Source: JBBIII01 sp037446575 (GTDB taxonomy: Bacteria > Bacteroidota > Ignavibacteria > UBA10030). Taken from it: a stretch of 7,439 nt of DNA. Within the stretch, counting starts at the first letter, position 1, and the number at the start of each line of letters is the position of its first letter. Below, in pieces: positions 1-7,233 of the stretch. The translations under genes were made by a program, and so were the position numbers. Where the stretch lies: NCBI GenBank assembly GCA_037446575.1, contig JBBIII010000098.1, positions 1 to 7,439 on the forward strand. Reading direction: 5' to 3'. Under the pieces are notes generated by a model, which ran no database searches, had not been told where the DNA came from, and saw nothing but the letters and a program-made list of their open reading frames with translations.

Positions 1-52
1 AAATCAGAAGGATTTTTCGAGGTATCCCTTCGGGAGAATCCCTCCCCTTCCG
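1..52 (+). tRNA. 3' end of a tRNA-Ser-like gene, cut by the window edge, with an abnormal T-arm
   Basis: Positions 36-55 match the 3' end of the complete tRNA-Ser at 7390-7409 in 19 of 20 bases. The shared part covers the last T-loop bases, the T-stem 3' strand CCCTC (40-44), a 7-base acceptor strand (45-51) and discriminator G (52). The rest does not fit a normal tRNA. The five bases where the T-stem 5' strand should lie (28-32) do not pair with CCCTC, and the conserved TTCGAAT loop is absent. GAGG at 19-22 can pair with CCTC at 41-44, but that makes a 26-base arm instead of 17, with a small CCC/GGG hairpin (26-28 with 32-34) inside. It may be a decayed or rearranged tRNA-Ser, or a chance likeness. 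The anticodon would lie at or beyond the left edge and cannot be read. Confidence 0.35.
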
Positions 53-142
53 CAAGACATTTACTCTACGAGCATAAAATCGAACATCGACAATTTAACA
101 TCGTTTATAGAAGCGAAGATTTTATTGAACTCTTTCCTCTTT

Positions 143-1387
143 TCAAAAGAAAATATAAGCCGCGCAAAGTATTCGTAAGTTTTCAATCAACTTTGTTCGT
201 CCTACTAATCCTTTATTTGAATTGTTAGCAAAGCCATAAGCCGCCGTCGTATATTCCACTTCAGACGCTAATCTCATTCTGCCTGAATTCCATTGCGCTC
301 TCGGTGCTATGCGATAGATATAATCAATATTGCCGCCTCTCGAATAATATGTCCCCGTCAAATTATTTGACGCTCCAAGATTCTGAGTATAACCGGCAAA
401 CAATGCAAATTCTAATTCTTTGCCATAAATAATTTCTCCCCATGCTGACATGCACTTAATAGGAATGTATTTTTCGATGCCTGTTGGCGGATCTATTTTT
501 TCAGCGGCGTAACCGCCTAACATCAGCATATCGGAAAGATTGCTCCCATAAACGCCCTCGAACTTTAATATGAATGGTGAAATATCTAATTTCGCATAAC
601 CTAATGCCGAAACGCTTGATATCTGTTCATCAGTTTTAATATTTTTATCGGTAGCTAAACGAGGTTTTAATTTTTTATAATCTATGCCGGCTCCAAAAAT
701 ATTTTCTCCGCTTTTATATTGCAATTGAAAATGAAGATTTGGTAACGCCGAATTTCTCAAAAATGATGTGCTTTGTACGGATGTATTTGATGGACCGGGG
801 CCAAAGCTTTGAAAATCTCGTTGAGTTGCGGCAACCAATATTAATTTCAGATCGTTAATTGTATGCGTTAGACGAATTTGTGGATTTCTGGAAAACGGCT
901 GAAAAGGCGCTCCCGTGTTAAATGAGACAACGCCCGGAAATACCTCCATTACAAACATTGGATGCCATGTTTGCCCAATTAAAAGCGAAGTGTTCTCCCA
1001 ATCTAACTTAGTATAAGCGTGCCTCAATCTAAAGCCGTTAGCATCTGCATCTGAGGTTCCAAAAAATTCGCCTTCAATAATTCCAGATGTTTTTGCGCCG
1101 AATGCATCGGGCGCAGAAATTTTTCCAACCAAACGAGTTTGCAAAGATAGAATATTAAAATTAGGTGCCGCATTAACATCCGCATTATTGCTATCTAAAA
1201 ATTCATTAGCTGGATACAAATGAAAGTGTCCTTCCCGCAGACTTACGGTTTGACGTGAATCGTAGAATACATCTGTCTTAATAAAACCAGAAAAAGCAAT
1301 TCCAAAAGTGGGTTTATCTTGTTGAGCGTGAATGTTTTCTGAAAATAATGCAACTGATAGTAAGCTAAAAAATACTAAAGTTCTCAT
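143..1387 (-). CDS. Outer-membrane beta-barrel porin-like protein (DcaP-like)
   Basis: This 414-residue protein is probably an outer-membrane channel. Residues 1-21 look like a Sec signal peptide: a basic N-end, a hydrophobic core and likely cleavage after I-H-A. The rest alternates polar and hydrophobic residues in short strands and ends in Phe-Phe, the C-terminal Phe typical of barrels inserted by the BAM machinery. Near the start is a GFIKTDVFYD stretch (residues 34-43), followed by LRHAYTKLDW and LLIGQTW (about 121-141). These patterns occur in trimeric porins such as the DcaP-like family. The ATG at 1385-1387 has AAAGGA seven bases upstream. The gene follows actP on the same strand after 103 bases and a predicted terminator, so it may be partly independent. 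Its place suggests passage of carboxylates across the outer membrane, which is inference. Substrate and exact family are uncertain. Confidence 0.8.
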   Translation of the reverse strand: MRTLVFFSLLSVALFSENIHAQQDKPTFGIAFSGFIKTDVFYDSRQTVSLREGHFHLYPANEFLDSNNADVNAAPNFNILSLQTRLVGKISAPDAFGAKTSGIIEGEFFGTSDADANGFRLRHAYTKLDWENTSLLIGQTWHPMFVMEVFPGVVSFNTGAPFQPFSRNPQIRLTHTINDLKLILVAATQRDFQSFGPGPSNTSVQSTSFLRNSALPNLHFQLQYKSGENIFGAGIDYKKLKPRLATDKNIKTDEQISSVSALGYAKLDISPFILKFEGVYGSNLSDMLMLGGYAAEKIDPPTGIEKYIPIKCMSAWGEIIYGKELEFALFAGYTQNLGASNNLTGTYYSRGGNIDYIYRIAPRAQWNSGRMRLASEVEYTTAAYGFANNSNKGLVGRTKLIENLRILCAAYIFF

Positions 1388-1429
1388 TCTAAATATCCTT
1401 TATAGAATGTGTACCAATTTCATTATCTG

Positions 1430-1476
1430 AAAAATTTATTTAGCAAGCTATGCTAAGAATGCCGCCATAGCTTGCC
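1430..1476 (-). terminator. Rho-independent terminator after actP
   Basis: On the minus strand a perfect 10-bp stem, GCAAGCTATG (1466-1475) paired with CATAGCTTGC (1443-1452), closes a 13-base loop. It is followed at lower coordinates by an A/T-rich tail ending in TTTTT. It starts about 15 bases after the actP stop codon and lies upstream of the porin start, as expected for the end of the DUF485-actP transcript. The tail is TAAATAAATTTTT rather than a pure T run, so termination may be incomplete and allow some read-through into the porin gene. Confidence 0.65.
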
Positions 1477-1490
1477 AAATATTTTAAAAT

Positions 1491-3038
1491 TTATTCTGAA
1501 CCGATGCCTAAATATGTTCGAAGTTTTTCATCTTCAAATTTATTTTGAGCTTCCGGCTCTTTAGTGAAGTACGAAACAACTATGCCGACAATAAATGAAG
1601 TCAGCATTGAAAATAACGCCGGATTTTTAAGCGGAAAAATCGCTTGTTGATTCTTTAGAATGTCAACCCAAATAGTAGGGCTAAGTATAATGAGAATAAC
1701 AGCAAGACTGGCTCCAGTTATAATGCTTGAAACCGCCCCTTTTGTAGAAAATTTTTTCCACAGAATTGATAGAACCAAAGAAGGGAAGTTTGCGCTTGCC
1801 GCAACAGCAAAAGCTAAACCGACGGTAAATGCCACATTTTGTCCTTTGAATACCAATCCCAAGAGTATTGCTAAAACACCAATGCATAAAGTAGCTATTC
1901 TAGCGACACGAACTTCATTGACTTCATCAGCTTTACCGGCTTTAAAAACATTGACATATAAATCGTGCGAAAGCGTTGAAGCCCCCGAAAGCGTTAAGCC
2001 AGCAACGACTGCCAATATGGTTGCAAAAGCAACGGCGGCGATAAATCCTAAAAAGAAACGACCTCCGACAGCTTCCGAAAGAAGGAGCGCCGCCATATTT
2101 CCGCCTTTATCAAAATGCGCTATAATATCTTGTCCCACAAGCGTCATTGCTCCAAATCCAATAACAAAAGTTAAAATATAGAAATAGCCGATTAATCCTG
2201 TGGCAACAAAAACAGATTTTCTAGCTTGCTTAGCATCGGGCACTGTAAAAAATCGCATAAGAATATGAGGCAAACCTGCAGTACCAAGTATTAAAGCTAA
2301 ACCGAGCGAAATTGCATCCCATGGGTTTGTAACAAATCCGCCGGGCGAAAGAACTGCATCAGAATATTTAATCGCCGCTTGATTAAAAAGATTGATTGGA
2401 TTAAATCCGAATTGTGCAAGTGTAAAGATTACAAGAAAAGTCGCGCCTCCAATTAGTAAAATGGCTTTAATAATTTGCACCCAAGTAGTCGCCAACATTC
2501 CGCCAAATAAAACGTATGCAATCATAACAAACCCGACAATTATAACGGCAAATTCATACGGTAAGCCGAACAAGATTTGTATTAGAGCTCCTGCGCCTAC
2601 CATTTGAGCTATCAAATAAAAAACAATAGTCATTAAAGAGCCGATTGATGATGCAATTCTTACTGGTTTTTGTTTAAGTCTAAAAGCCACAACATCTGCA
2701 AATGTGAACTTACCAAGATTGCGAAGCGGCTCAGCAATCAAAAACATAACAAGGGGCCAACCCACTAAAAAGCCGATAGAATAAATTAAACCATCGTACC
2801 CTTTTAGTGCAACCATTCCAGCAATGCCAAGAAACGAAGCCGCGCTCATATAATCGCCTGCAAGAGCTAATCCATTTTGAACTCCAGAGATGCTTCTATC
2901 TGCCGCGTAAAATTCCGATGTTGTTCTTGTACGTTTTGCCGCCCAATATGTTATTAATAGCGTTATTGCTACAAACAAAAAGAAAATTATTACTGATGCA
3001 ATATTTGCATGGCCTAATGTAGTTTCAAAAGTTTCCAA
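1491..3038 (-). CDS. actP: Cation/acetate symporter ActP (sodium:solute symporter family)
   Basis: This 515-residue, about 13-helix inner-membrane transporter of the sodium:solute symporter family is predicted to import acetate, and possibly other short carboxylates or glycolate, with Na+ or another cation. It closely follows E. coli ActP. Recognisable blocks are AGDYMSAASFLG (60-71), YDGLIYSIGFLVGWP (81-95), TFADVVAFRLKQ (112-123), YVLFGGMLATTWVQIIKA (175-192), GTAGLPHILMRFFTV (252-266), LAVVAGLTLSGAS (342-354) and VGLAFAVAASANFP (406-419). The helix with SGAST (351-355) is where the family's sodium site is expected. The start is TTG (3036-3038), chosen because AAGGAG lies seven bases upstream, the family N-terminus fits, and an in-frame stop lies just above. 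It lacks the cleavable-looking N-terminal extension of the 549-residue E. coli protein. It follows the DUF485 gene by 33 bases, the usual yjcH-actP pairing. Exact substrate is not fixed by sequence. Confidence 0.95.
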   Translation of the reverse strand: METFETTLGHANIASVIIFFLFVAITLLITYWAAKRTRTTSEFYAADRSISGVQNGLALAGDYMSAASFLGIAGMVALKGYDGLIYSIGFLVGWPLVMFLIAEPLRNLGKFTFADVVAFRLKQKPVRIASSIGSLMTIVFYLIAQMVGAGALIQILFGLPYEFAVIIVGFVMIAYVLFGGMLATTWVQIIKAILLIGGATFLVIFTLAQFGFNPINLFNQAAIKYSDAVLSPGGFVTNPWDAISLGLALILGTAGLPHILMRFFTVPDAKQARKSVFVATGLIGYFYILTFVIGFGAMTLVGQDIIAHFDKGGNMAALLLSEAVGGRFFLGFIAAVAFATILAVVAGLTLSGASTLSHDLYVNVFKAGKADEVNEVRVARIATLCIGVLAILLGLVFKGQNVAFTVGLAFAVAASANFPSLVLSILWKKFSTKGAVSSIITGASLAVILIILSPTIWVDILKNQQAIFPLKNPALFSMLTSFIVGIVVSYFTKEPEAQNKFEDEKLRTYLGIGSE

Positions 3039-3071
3039 TTTATTTCTCCTTGCTAATTATCAATTGTGTGA

Positions 3072-3386
3072 TCACTTTTCTAAGATTTGATTTCGTAATT
3101 CTCTTACGCTTTTATCATATTTGTTGTTTGCCCAGTAAATATATATTCCCGTTAACAGCCAGGCAAAAATTATTATTCCAATGCCAATAGGCAAACCGAT
3201 AGTTATGTAATCGCTTATCTTCTGTGCTAAGAATTCTTTATAGAAAGCGATTGATAATATAAATCCGAAATAGACTATCAACATAATCACAGTAAGCGTT
3301 AATGAAACTGAAACGCGCTTCATAACTAGCATTTTAAATTTTTCTGATTCGAGTATTTTGCGCACATCTTCCGTTTTGATACTCAT
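3072..3386 (-). CDS. yjcH: DUF485 small membrane protein, ActP partner (YjcH-like)
   Basis: This 104-residue protein has a charged cytoplasmic N-terminus, two transmembrane helices (about 26-48 and 60-84) and a basic/acidic amphipathic C-tail. The segment IYIYWANNKYDKSVREL (81-97) is typical of the DUF485 family, known in E. coli as YjcH and almost always encoded just before actP. Its molecular role is not established; it is thought to act with or stabilise the symporter. The ATG at 3384-3386 has a good AAGGAAG ribosome-binding site just upstream. The stop lies 33 bases before the actP start, so the two genes form an operon. A candidate -10 box and a 20-bp inverted repeat lie in the 96 bases upstream. 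The length is normal for the family and nothing is missing. Confidence 0.9.
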   Translation of the reverse strand: MSIKTEDVRKILESEKFKMLVMKRVSVSLTLTVIMLIVYFGFILSIAFYKEFLAQKISDYITIGLPIGIGIIIFAWLLTGIYIYWANNKYDKSVRELRNQILEK

Positions 3387-3438
3387 TATACTTCCTTTCT
3401 TTTATGTATTATTTTAAATTACTTCTTATATATTTGAA

Positions 3439-3467
3439 ATTATATTTACTTGATTTGAAATACAAGT
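3439..3467 (-). promoter_or_regulatory. Candidate promoter of the DUF485-actP operon with an overlapping inverted repeat
   Basis: A perfect TATAAT (minus strand, 3439-3444) lies about 53 bases upstream of the DUF485 ATG. No good -35 stands at normal spacing; TTGTAT (3460-3465) is only 15 bases away, so activator help or another promoter is possible. A 20-bp inverted repeat, ACTTG-N10-CAAGT (3448-3467), covers the spacer and -35 region, where a regulator could bind. ATTTGAAAT also occurs twice on the plus strand (3432-3440 and 3453-3461), 21 bp apart, about two helical turns. The region is very AT-rich, so a chance TATAAT is quite possible. The inverted repeat could instead form a weak hairpin after the upstream sensor gene. 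Confidence 0.4.
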
Positions 3468-3482
3468 TTTCTTACAAATATT

Positions 3483-6374
3483 TTATTGTATTATCCCTTT
3501 AAAATCTAAACTTAACTTAGCTTGAAAGTCTTCAATTTGAGATAACACGCGTTTTAATATCAATTTATCAATTTCAGTCAATCCGGCTAAATAAATATTA
3601 TTATTCGGCAGATTGTTTTCAGCAAGCATTTTCGATTGCTGTCTATATCTTAATTGCATAAGAAAAGTGAATGCATACAAAATATCTTGATAACCTGATG
3701 CTGAAAAGACTCCTTTCTCGTGAAGTTCAACAAGCCGTTCGATTGTATTTAAACTCTTAATATTGTTACTAAGAGAATAAATTCTGACTAAATCTATTAA
3801 TGGAAGCAAAGCTAATTTGCTGTCGATATATTCTGCAGTCTTTAAATTGCCAAATGGCGGTTTTATTCGCAGAGCGTTTTGCGTCAGGTACACAAAAAAA
3901 GCATTATTCCCTGTAAGTATTTTAAACAAATACTTCTGTAAAACTTCGTACAATTTTTCATCTCCATAAGCTAATTTTAAATCAAAAAATATATTTACAT
4001 CCAACAAATCTTGCGGGTTTGCGGTATTAACCCATTCCATAAAATATTGTTTCCACACTGAAAGCGGTTGAAGCCACTTCGGATTCTTCGCCATTATATT
4101 TCCCTTGCAAAACGTATAGCCGACATCGTTCAGAAGATCGCAAACAAGTTCGCTTAATTTTAAGAAATATTCGCGTGTTTTTTCTGACTGCGTGTCTTCA
4201 ACATCTTCATAAAGAATTGCGTTATCTTGATCAGTTACAAGCGTTTGTTCAGCTCTTCCTTCGCTTCCAAATGTTAAAAAAGAAAATTTAACAGGCGGCG
4301 GTCCTAATTCGTCGATAGCAAGCGAAATAATTTTTTTTGTAATAGTTTCTGATATCGTTGCTGTTGAAAAACAAATGTTTCTTACGTTGGCGCCGCTTTC
4401 TATCAGCATTCTTATATACAGCATCAGTTTTCTATGATATTGTTTAATCTCTTCTATGGTTTCTGCGTTTTCTATATTTTTAATAAATAAAAAATAAGTG
4501 TGAAGATGAGATTTTTGTATTTCATCAATATCAATCAAACCGTAAATTTCGTTTGCTTCGTTTTTAACTCCGAAATACTTTTGCCCTTTTTCATAATAGA
4601 GCGAAAGCACGTCATATACTAAAGACGAATCATGAACTGATATTATTGGCGCTCGCATAATTTCGTAAATTGGTTGATTGGCAGATAAATTTTTTATTAT
4701 ACTTCCACTTATATCTTCTTTAAAAGCCATTCCGATGTAATTTTCATCTTTATCCTTTATGAAAACAACTTTAGCCCCTGTTTTAGAAATAGTCTTTGCC
4801 CCCTTTTCAACGGTTTCTCCCATCATGCAAACAGCCGCATTTTCGATGTACTGTTCTATGGAATGATTTAAAAATAATCGCGGCGTTTCAAGAGCCGAAA
4901 TTATACTTCCTTTGTTCTCTTCATTGATTTTTTTATCGGTTATATCTTCAATTATAACGTCGCAATAACGCGTCCTGCCTTCGCTATCTTTAATTAGAAC
5001 CATAGAAAGCGAAACGACAGCCAACGTATTATTTTTTCTGCGTAATGCGGCTATTTTATTTTTTACAAATCCTTTCTCTAACAATTCTTTGGTTATTGTC
5101 TTAAATGCAATTTGCTCATCAAATAAATCGCCAAAGTTTATCGCTTGTATTTCATGCTCGTTAGCGCAATTGAAGAAACTCAACGCTTCTGGATTTCCTT
5201 CAATAATTTTCATCTCCTTTTCGGCCTCGGTGCGAAACACCGCTAACTGAAGCTGATTGGTTAAAGTCAAATATTTTTCTTTGCTTTCATCTAAAGCGGC
5301 GGTTATTTGCTTATGATGGCTTATATCTTTTACAATTACTATTACTCCGTTTTGCCCAAAAAATGAAATCGGAGATGCCATCAACAATACATCAATTAAT
5401 GAGCCGTCTTTTCTTTTTAGCCACGTTTCAATATTCTTGCTTAATGCGGCGCGTAAGTGTTCCGGGTTATCAAATTCTAAAGCATCGTTCTTATTAATAT
5501 TTGCAAAGATTTCATTTAATTGCAGAGAACTTGTTTCTTCTTCATTATAACCGAGCATAGCAAGCAAAGTTTTGTTGTAGTAAATCTGCTTTCCTTCTAA
5601 AACCATAAGCAATCCTTCAGTTGTCGCTTCAACAAGAGCTTTATATTTTTCTCTCGATTCTTTTAGTTCGTTTTCCGCTAATACTCGCTTGCTTTCGCTT
5701 TTATAGTTTTGGATTACGATAAAAAATAGGATTAGAGAAATTGCAATCGTTATCCAAATTGCAATATTGATAACATTTTGTTCTAAGTTAGCGATTTCAT
5801 ATTTTACGTCTTCAATATAAATTCCGGTTCCAATTATCCATCCCCACGGTTTAAAATATTTTACATATGAAAGCTTTGGAACAATGCGCGTCGAATCATC
5901 TTTCCATTGCCATGTATAATCCACAAATCCACCGTCGTCAGATTTTACTACATTAGCCATTTCAACAAACAATTTTTTTCCATGCGAATCTTTAAAATCA
6001 GATAAATCCTTATCGTTTAAATCTTCTCTATATGGGTGAACAATCATTTTTGGCTGTGTATCGGTTATCCAGAAATAATCTTTTTGCTCTTCGCCGTATC
6101 TCAAGCTACGAACTTGTTCTATAGTTCGTCTCTGCGCTTCTTTCTGTGAAATACTTCCTGCTTCTGCTTGTTGGTTGTTCAATTTTGCAATGTGCCATAC
6201 CGAATTAGTCAACTCCCGTATCATTTCCCTTTTTCTATCTAAAATTATTTCTTCAAATTTTGGAATAATAATTTGAAAAATAGACATAACAAATAATCCG
6301 AGCGCAAGAAATGTTGGGAGTAATATTTTTAATAAAAATATCTTATCTAAAAATCGGTTAATATTCTTCATCAT
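3483..6374 (-). CDS. Membrane sensor: sCache_2-PAS-PAS-CBS-DUF294 nucleotidyltransferase
   Basis: This 963-residue protein is a predicted receptor with a nucleotidyltransferase output. Domains in order: helix TM1 (about 14-38); periplasmic sCache_2 (about 45-195), with RYGEEQKDYFWITD, HPYREDLNDKDLSDFKDSHG and FKPWGWIIGTGIYIEDV; TM2 (about 203-223); a charged coiled-coil linker (224-245) with no clear HAMP; PAS 1 (about 243-353); PAS 2 (about 365-481); a CBS pair (about 500-622), the second copy clearer; a DUF294 GlnD-like nucleotidyltransferase (about 660-805); and the DUF294 C-terminal helices (about 810-955) with LRYRQQ. The catalytic motif is intact: GSEGRAE (703-709), then metal-binding D715 and D717 in TDQDNA; D792 in DVNIFFDLKLAYG may be the third acid. 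sCache_2 domains often bind short carboxylates, so acetate sensing is plausible but inferred. The ATG-ATG start lies 4 bases after the phosphoesterase stop with no good ribosome-binding site, which suggests translational coupling. No kinase, GGDEF or chemotaxis output is present. Target and product are unknown. Confidence 0.88.
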   Translation of the reverse strand: MMKNINRFLDKIFLLKILLPTFLALGLFVMSIFQIIIPKFEEIILDRKREMIRELTNSVWHIAKLNNQQAEAGSISQKEAQRRTIEQVRSLRYGEEQKDYFWITDTQPKMIVHPYREDLNDKDLSDFKDSHGKKLFVEMANVVKSDDGGFVDYTWQWKDDSTRIVPKLSYVKYFKPWGWIIGTGIYIEDVKYEIANLEQNVINIAIWITIAISLILFFIVIQNYKSESKRVLAENELKESREKYKALVEATTEGLLMVLEGKQIYYNKTLLAMLGYNEEETSSLQLNEIFANINKNDALEFDNPEHLRAALSKNIETWLKRKDGSLIDVLLMASPISFFGQNGVIVIVKDISHHKQITAALDESKEKYLTLTNQLQLAVFRTEAEKEMKIIEGNPEALSFFNCANEHEIQAINFGDLFDEQIAFKTITKELLEKGFVKNKIAALRRKNNTLAVVSLSMVLIKDSEGRTRYCDVIIEDITDKKINEENKGSIISALETPRLFLNHSIEQYIENAAVCMMGETVEKGAKTISKTGAKVVFIKDKDENYIGMAFKEDISGSIIKNLSANQPIYEIMRAPIISVHDSSLVYDVLSLYYEKGQKYFGVKNEANEIYGLIDIDEIQKSHLHTYFLFIKNIENAETIEEIKQYHRKLMLYIRMLIESGANVRNICFSTATISETITKKIISLAIDELGPPPVKFSFLTFGSEGRAEQTLVTDQDNAILYEDVEDTQSEKTREYFLKLSELVCDLLNDVGYTFCKGNIMAKNPKWLQPLSVWKQYFMEWVNTANPQDLLDVNIFFDLKLAYGDEKLYEVLQKYLFKILTGNNAFFVYLTQNALRIKPPFGNLKTAEYIDSKLALLPLIDLVRIYSLSNNIKSLNTIERLVELHEKGVFSASGYQDILYAFTFLMQLRYRQQSKMLAENNLPNNNIYLAGLTEIDKLILKRVLSQIEDFQAKLSLDFKGIIQ

Positions 6375-6378
6375 TTAT

Positions 6379-7146
6379 CTATACAATGGTTTTGGGTGAA
6401 TTTAAAGGCAAGACATCTAATTGATATGTACGTGTATCGAATATAGTTACCCCGTTAGGACGCGATGTATTAGCTACACAAGGACATACAATCCACTGAT
6501 TATCTTTTTCAATCTGAAACGAACCAAATTTGTTAAAACTATATTTTTCTTTAGAAGTTATTACAATACCCTCTGGATGTCCGTGTCCCGAAAAACTTAA
6601 CAAACATTCGTTTTTTTTCATCAATTCAAAATGCGGAAGAATATCTTTAAGCGTTTTTGGCGACTTAATAGTAGAGCCAGAAATATCTGGATAACAAAAA
6701 TGTGAAAAAAGGAAACGGATGCCATCTAAAAATAATACTTTATATTCAGGCAGAGTTAATAGATATTCTTGTGATTTTTCATTTAGGAATGTCGGTAGTT
6801 CGCTGTCTTCGTATAACCAAATCTGATTCTTTGAATGTTTTGCGCGTGTCTCATAATCCAATTCGTACCAATTATTCGGATAACTGAATCCGGCGTTGAA
6901 TTCGGGAATTCTTTTAACGGCATACAAATCATGGTTACCTGCGATTGTAGCAACACAATTTTCATTTACAATTTCAATACAAGCATTTGCGTCCCTGAGT
7001 TCGATAAATTTTTGGAATTGAATTGCAAACCCGATTATATCCCCCAGACACACAATATAGTTGCAATTATTTTTTTCAAGCGTTAAAAACGCTTGTTTCA
7101 AACTTGAAAGGTCTTCATGAATATCTGCAATAAAACCGATTTTCAT
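6379..7146 (-). CDS. Calcineurin-type metallophosphoesterase
   Basis: This 255-residue cytoplasmic phosphoesterase has a complete set of family motifs, numbered from the chosen start: D8-x-H10 in FIADIHEDL, GD at 35-36 in GDIIGF, GNHD at 70-73, His149 in FSHF and GHGH at 187-190. These ligate two metal ions and the substrate phosphate. It resembles small stand-alone predicted phosphodiesterases, but the substrate cannot be told from sequence. The frame is open up to an ATG at 7284, but the start is set at 7144-7146 because MKIGFIADIH is the usual beginning of the fold. The 46 extra residues are not family-like and would cover the predicted promoter. The ribosome-binding site is weak (GGA seven bases upstream). 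It is the first gene of the minus-strand cluster and its stop lies 4 bases before the sensor, so the two are likely co-translated and may act on the same nucleotide or modification. Confidence 0.88.
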   Translation of the reverse strand: MKIGFIADIHEDLSSLKQAFLTLEKNNCNYIVCLGDIIGFAIQFQKFIELRDANACIEIVNENCVATIAGNHDLYAVKRIPEFNAGFSYPNNWYELDYETRAKHSKNQIWLYEDSELPTFLNEKSQEYLLTLPEYKVLFLDGIRFLFSHFCYPDISGSTIKSPKTLKDILPHFELMKKNECLLSFSGHGHPEGIVITSKEKYSFNKFGSFQIEKDNQWIVCPCVANTSRPNGVTIFDTRTYQLDVLPLNSPKTIV

Positions 7147-7205
7147 TTTGATATCCAATGGTTGCAGATAAAAATAAAAAAATAAATTGCTTAAATATCT
7201 TTTTG

Positions 7206-7233
7206 AATATAACACTTTATTAAGACATGGAAA
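7206..7233 (-). promoter_or_regulatory. Candidate sigma-70-type promoter for the phosphoesterase-sensor operon
   Basis: On the minus strand, TTTCCA (7228-7233, 4 of 6 to TTGACA) and TATATT (7206-7211, 5 of 6 to TATAAT) are separated by 16 bases. Transcription would start near 7199, giving a leader of about 53 bases before the ATG at 7146. The A/T palindrome AAAAAC-TT-GTTTTT (7231-7244) overlaps the -35 box and could be an operator. It supports the shorter gene start. The rest of the 172-base gap shows no riboswitch-like fold. Confidence 0.45.

Noticed and set aside
83..103. AACATCG repeated at 83-89 and 97-103 between the tRNA-like tail and the porin
   Set aside because: Only two seven-base copies in a 90-base gap, with no symmetry or promoter context.
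1452..1472. A six-codon frame (ATG to TAG, minus strand) inside the terminator hairpin, as a possible leader peptide
   Set aside because: It has no ribosome-binding site and its start and stop arise from the stem sequence itself.
1660..2181. A 173-codon open frame on the plus strand
   Set aside because: It lies wholly antisense to actP, whose protein is unmistakable. Its translation has no family likeness and no ribosome-binding site was seen.
3448..3467. The inverted repeat as a rho-independent terminator of the sensor gene
   Set aside because: The stem is AT-rich (five pairs, then a bulge and three pairs) and is followed by AAATATAATTT rather than a T run, so an operator role fits better, though a weak terminator cannot be excluded.
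6702..7086. Short open frames on both strands within the phosphoesterase gene
   Set aside because: They are shadows of a gene with all catalytic motifs intact, and none has protein-like features or a supported start.
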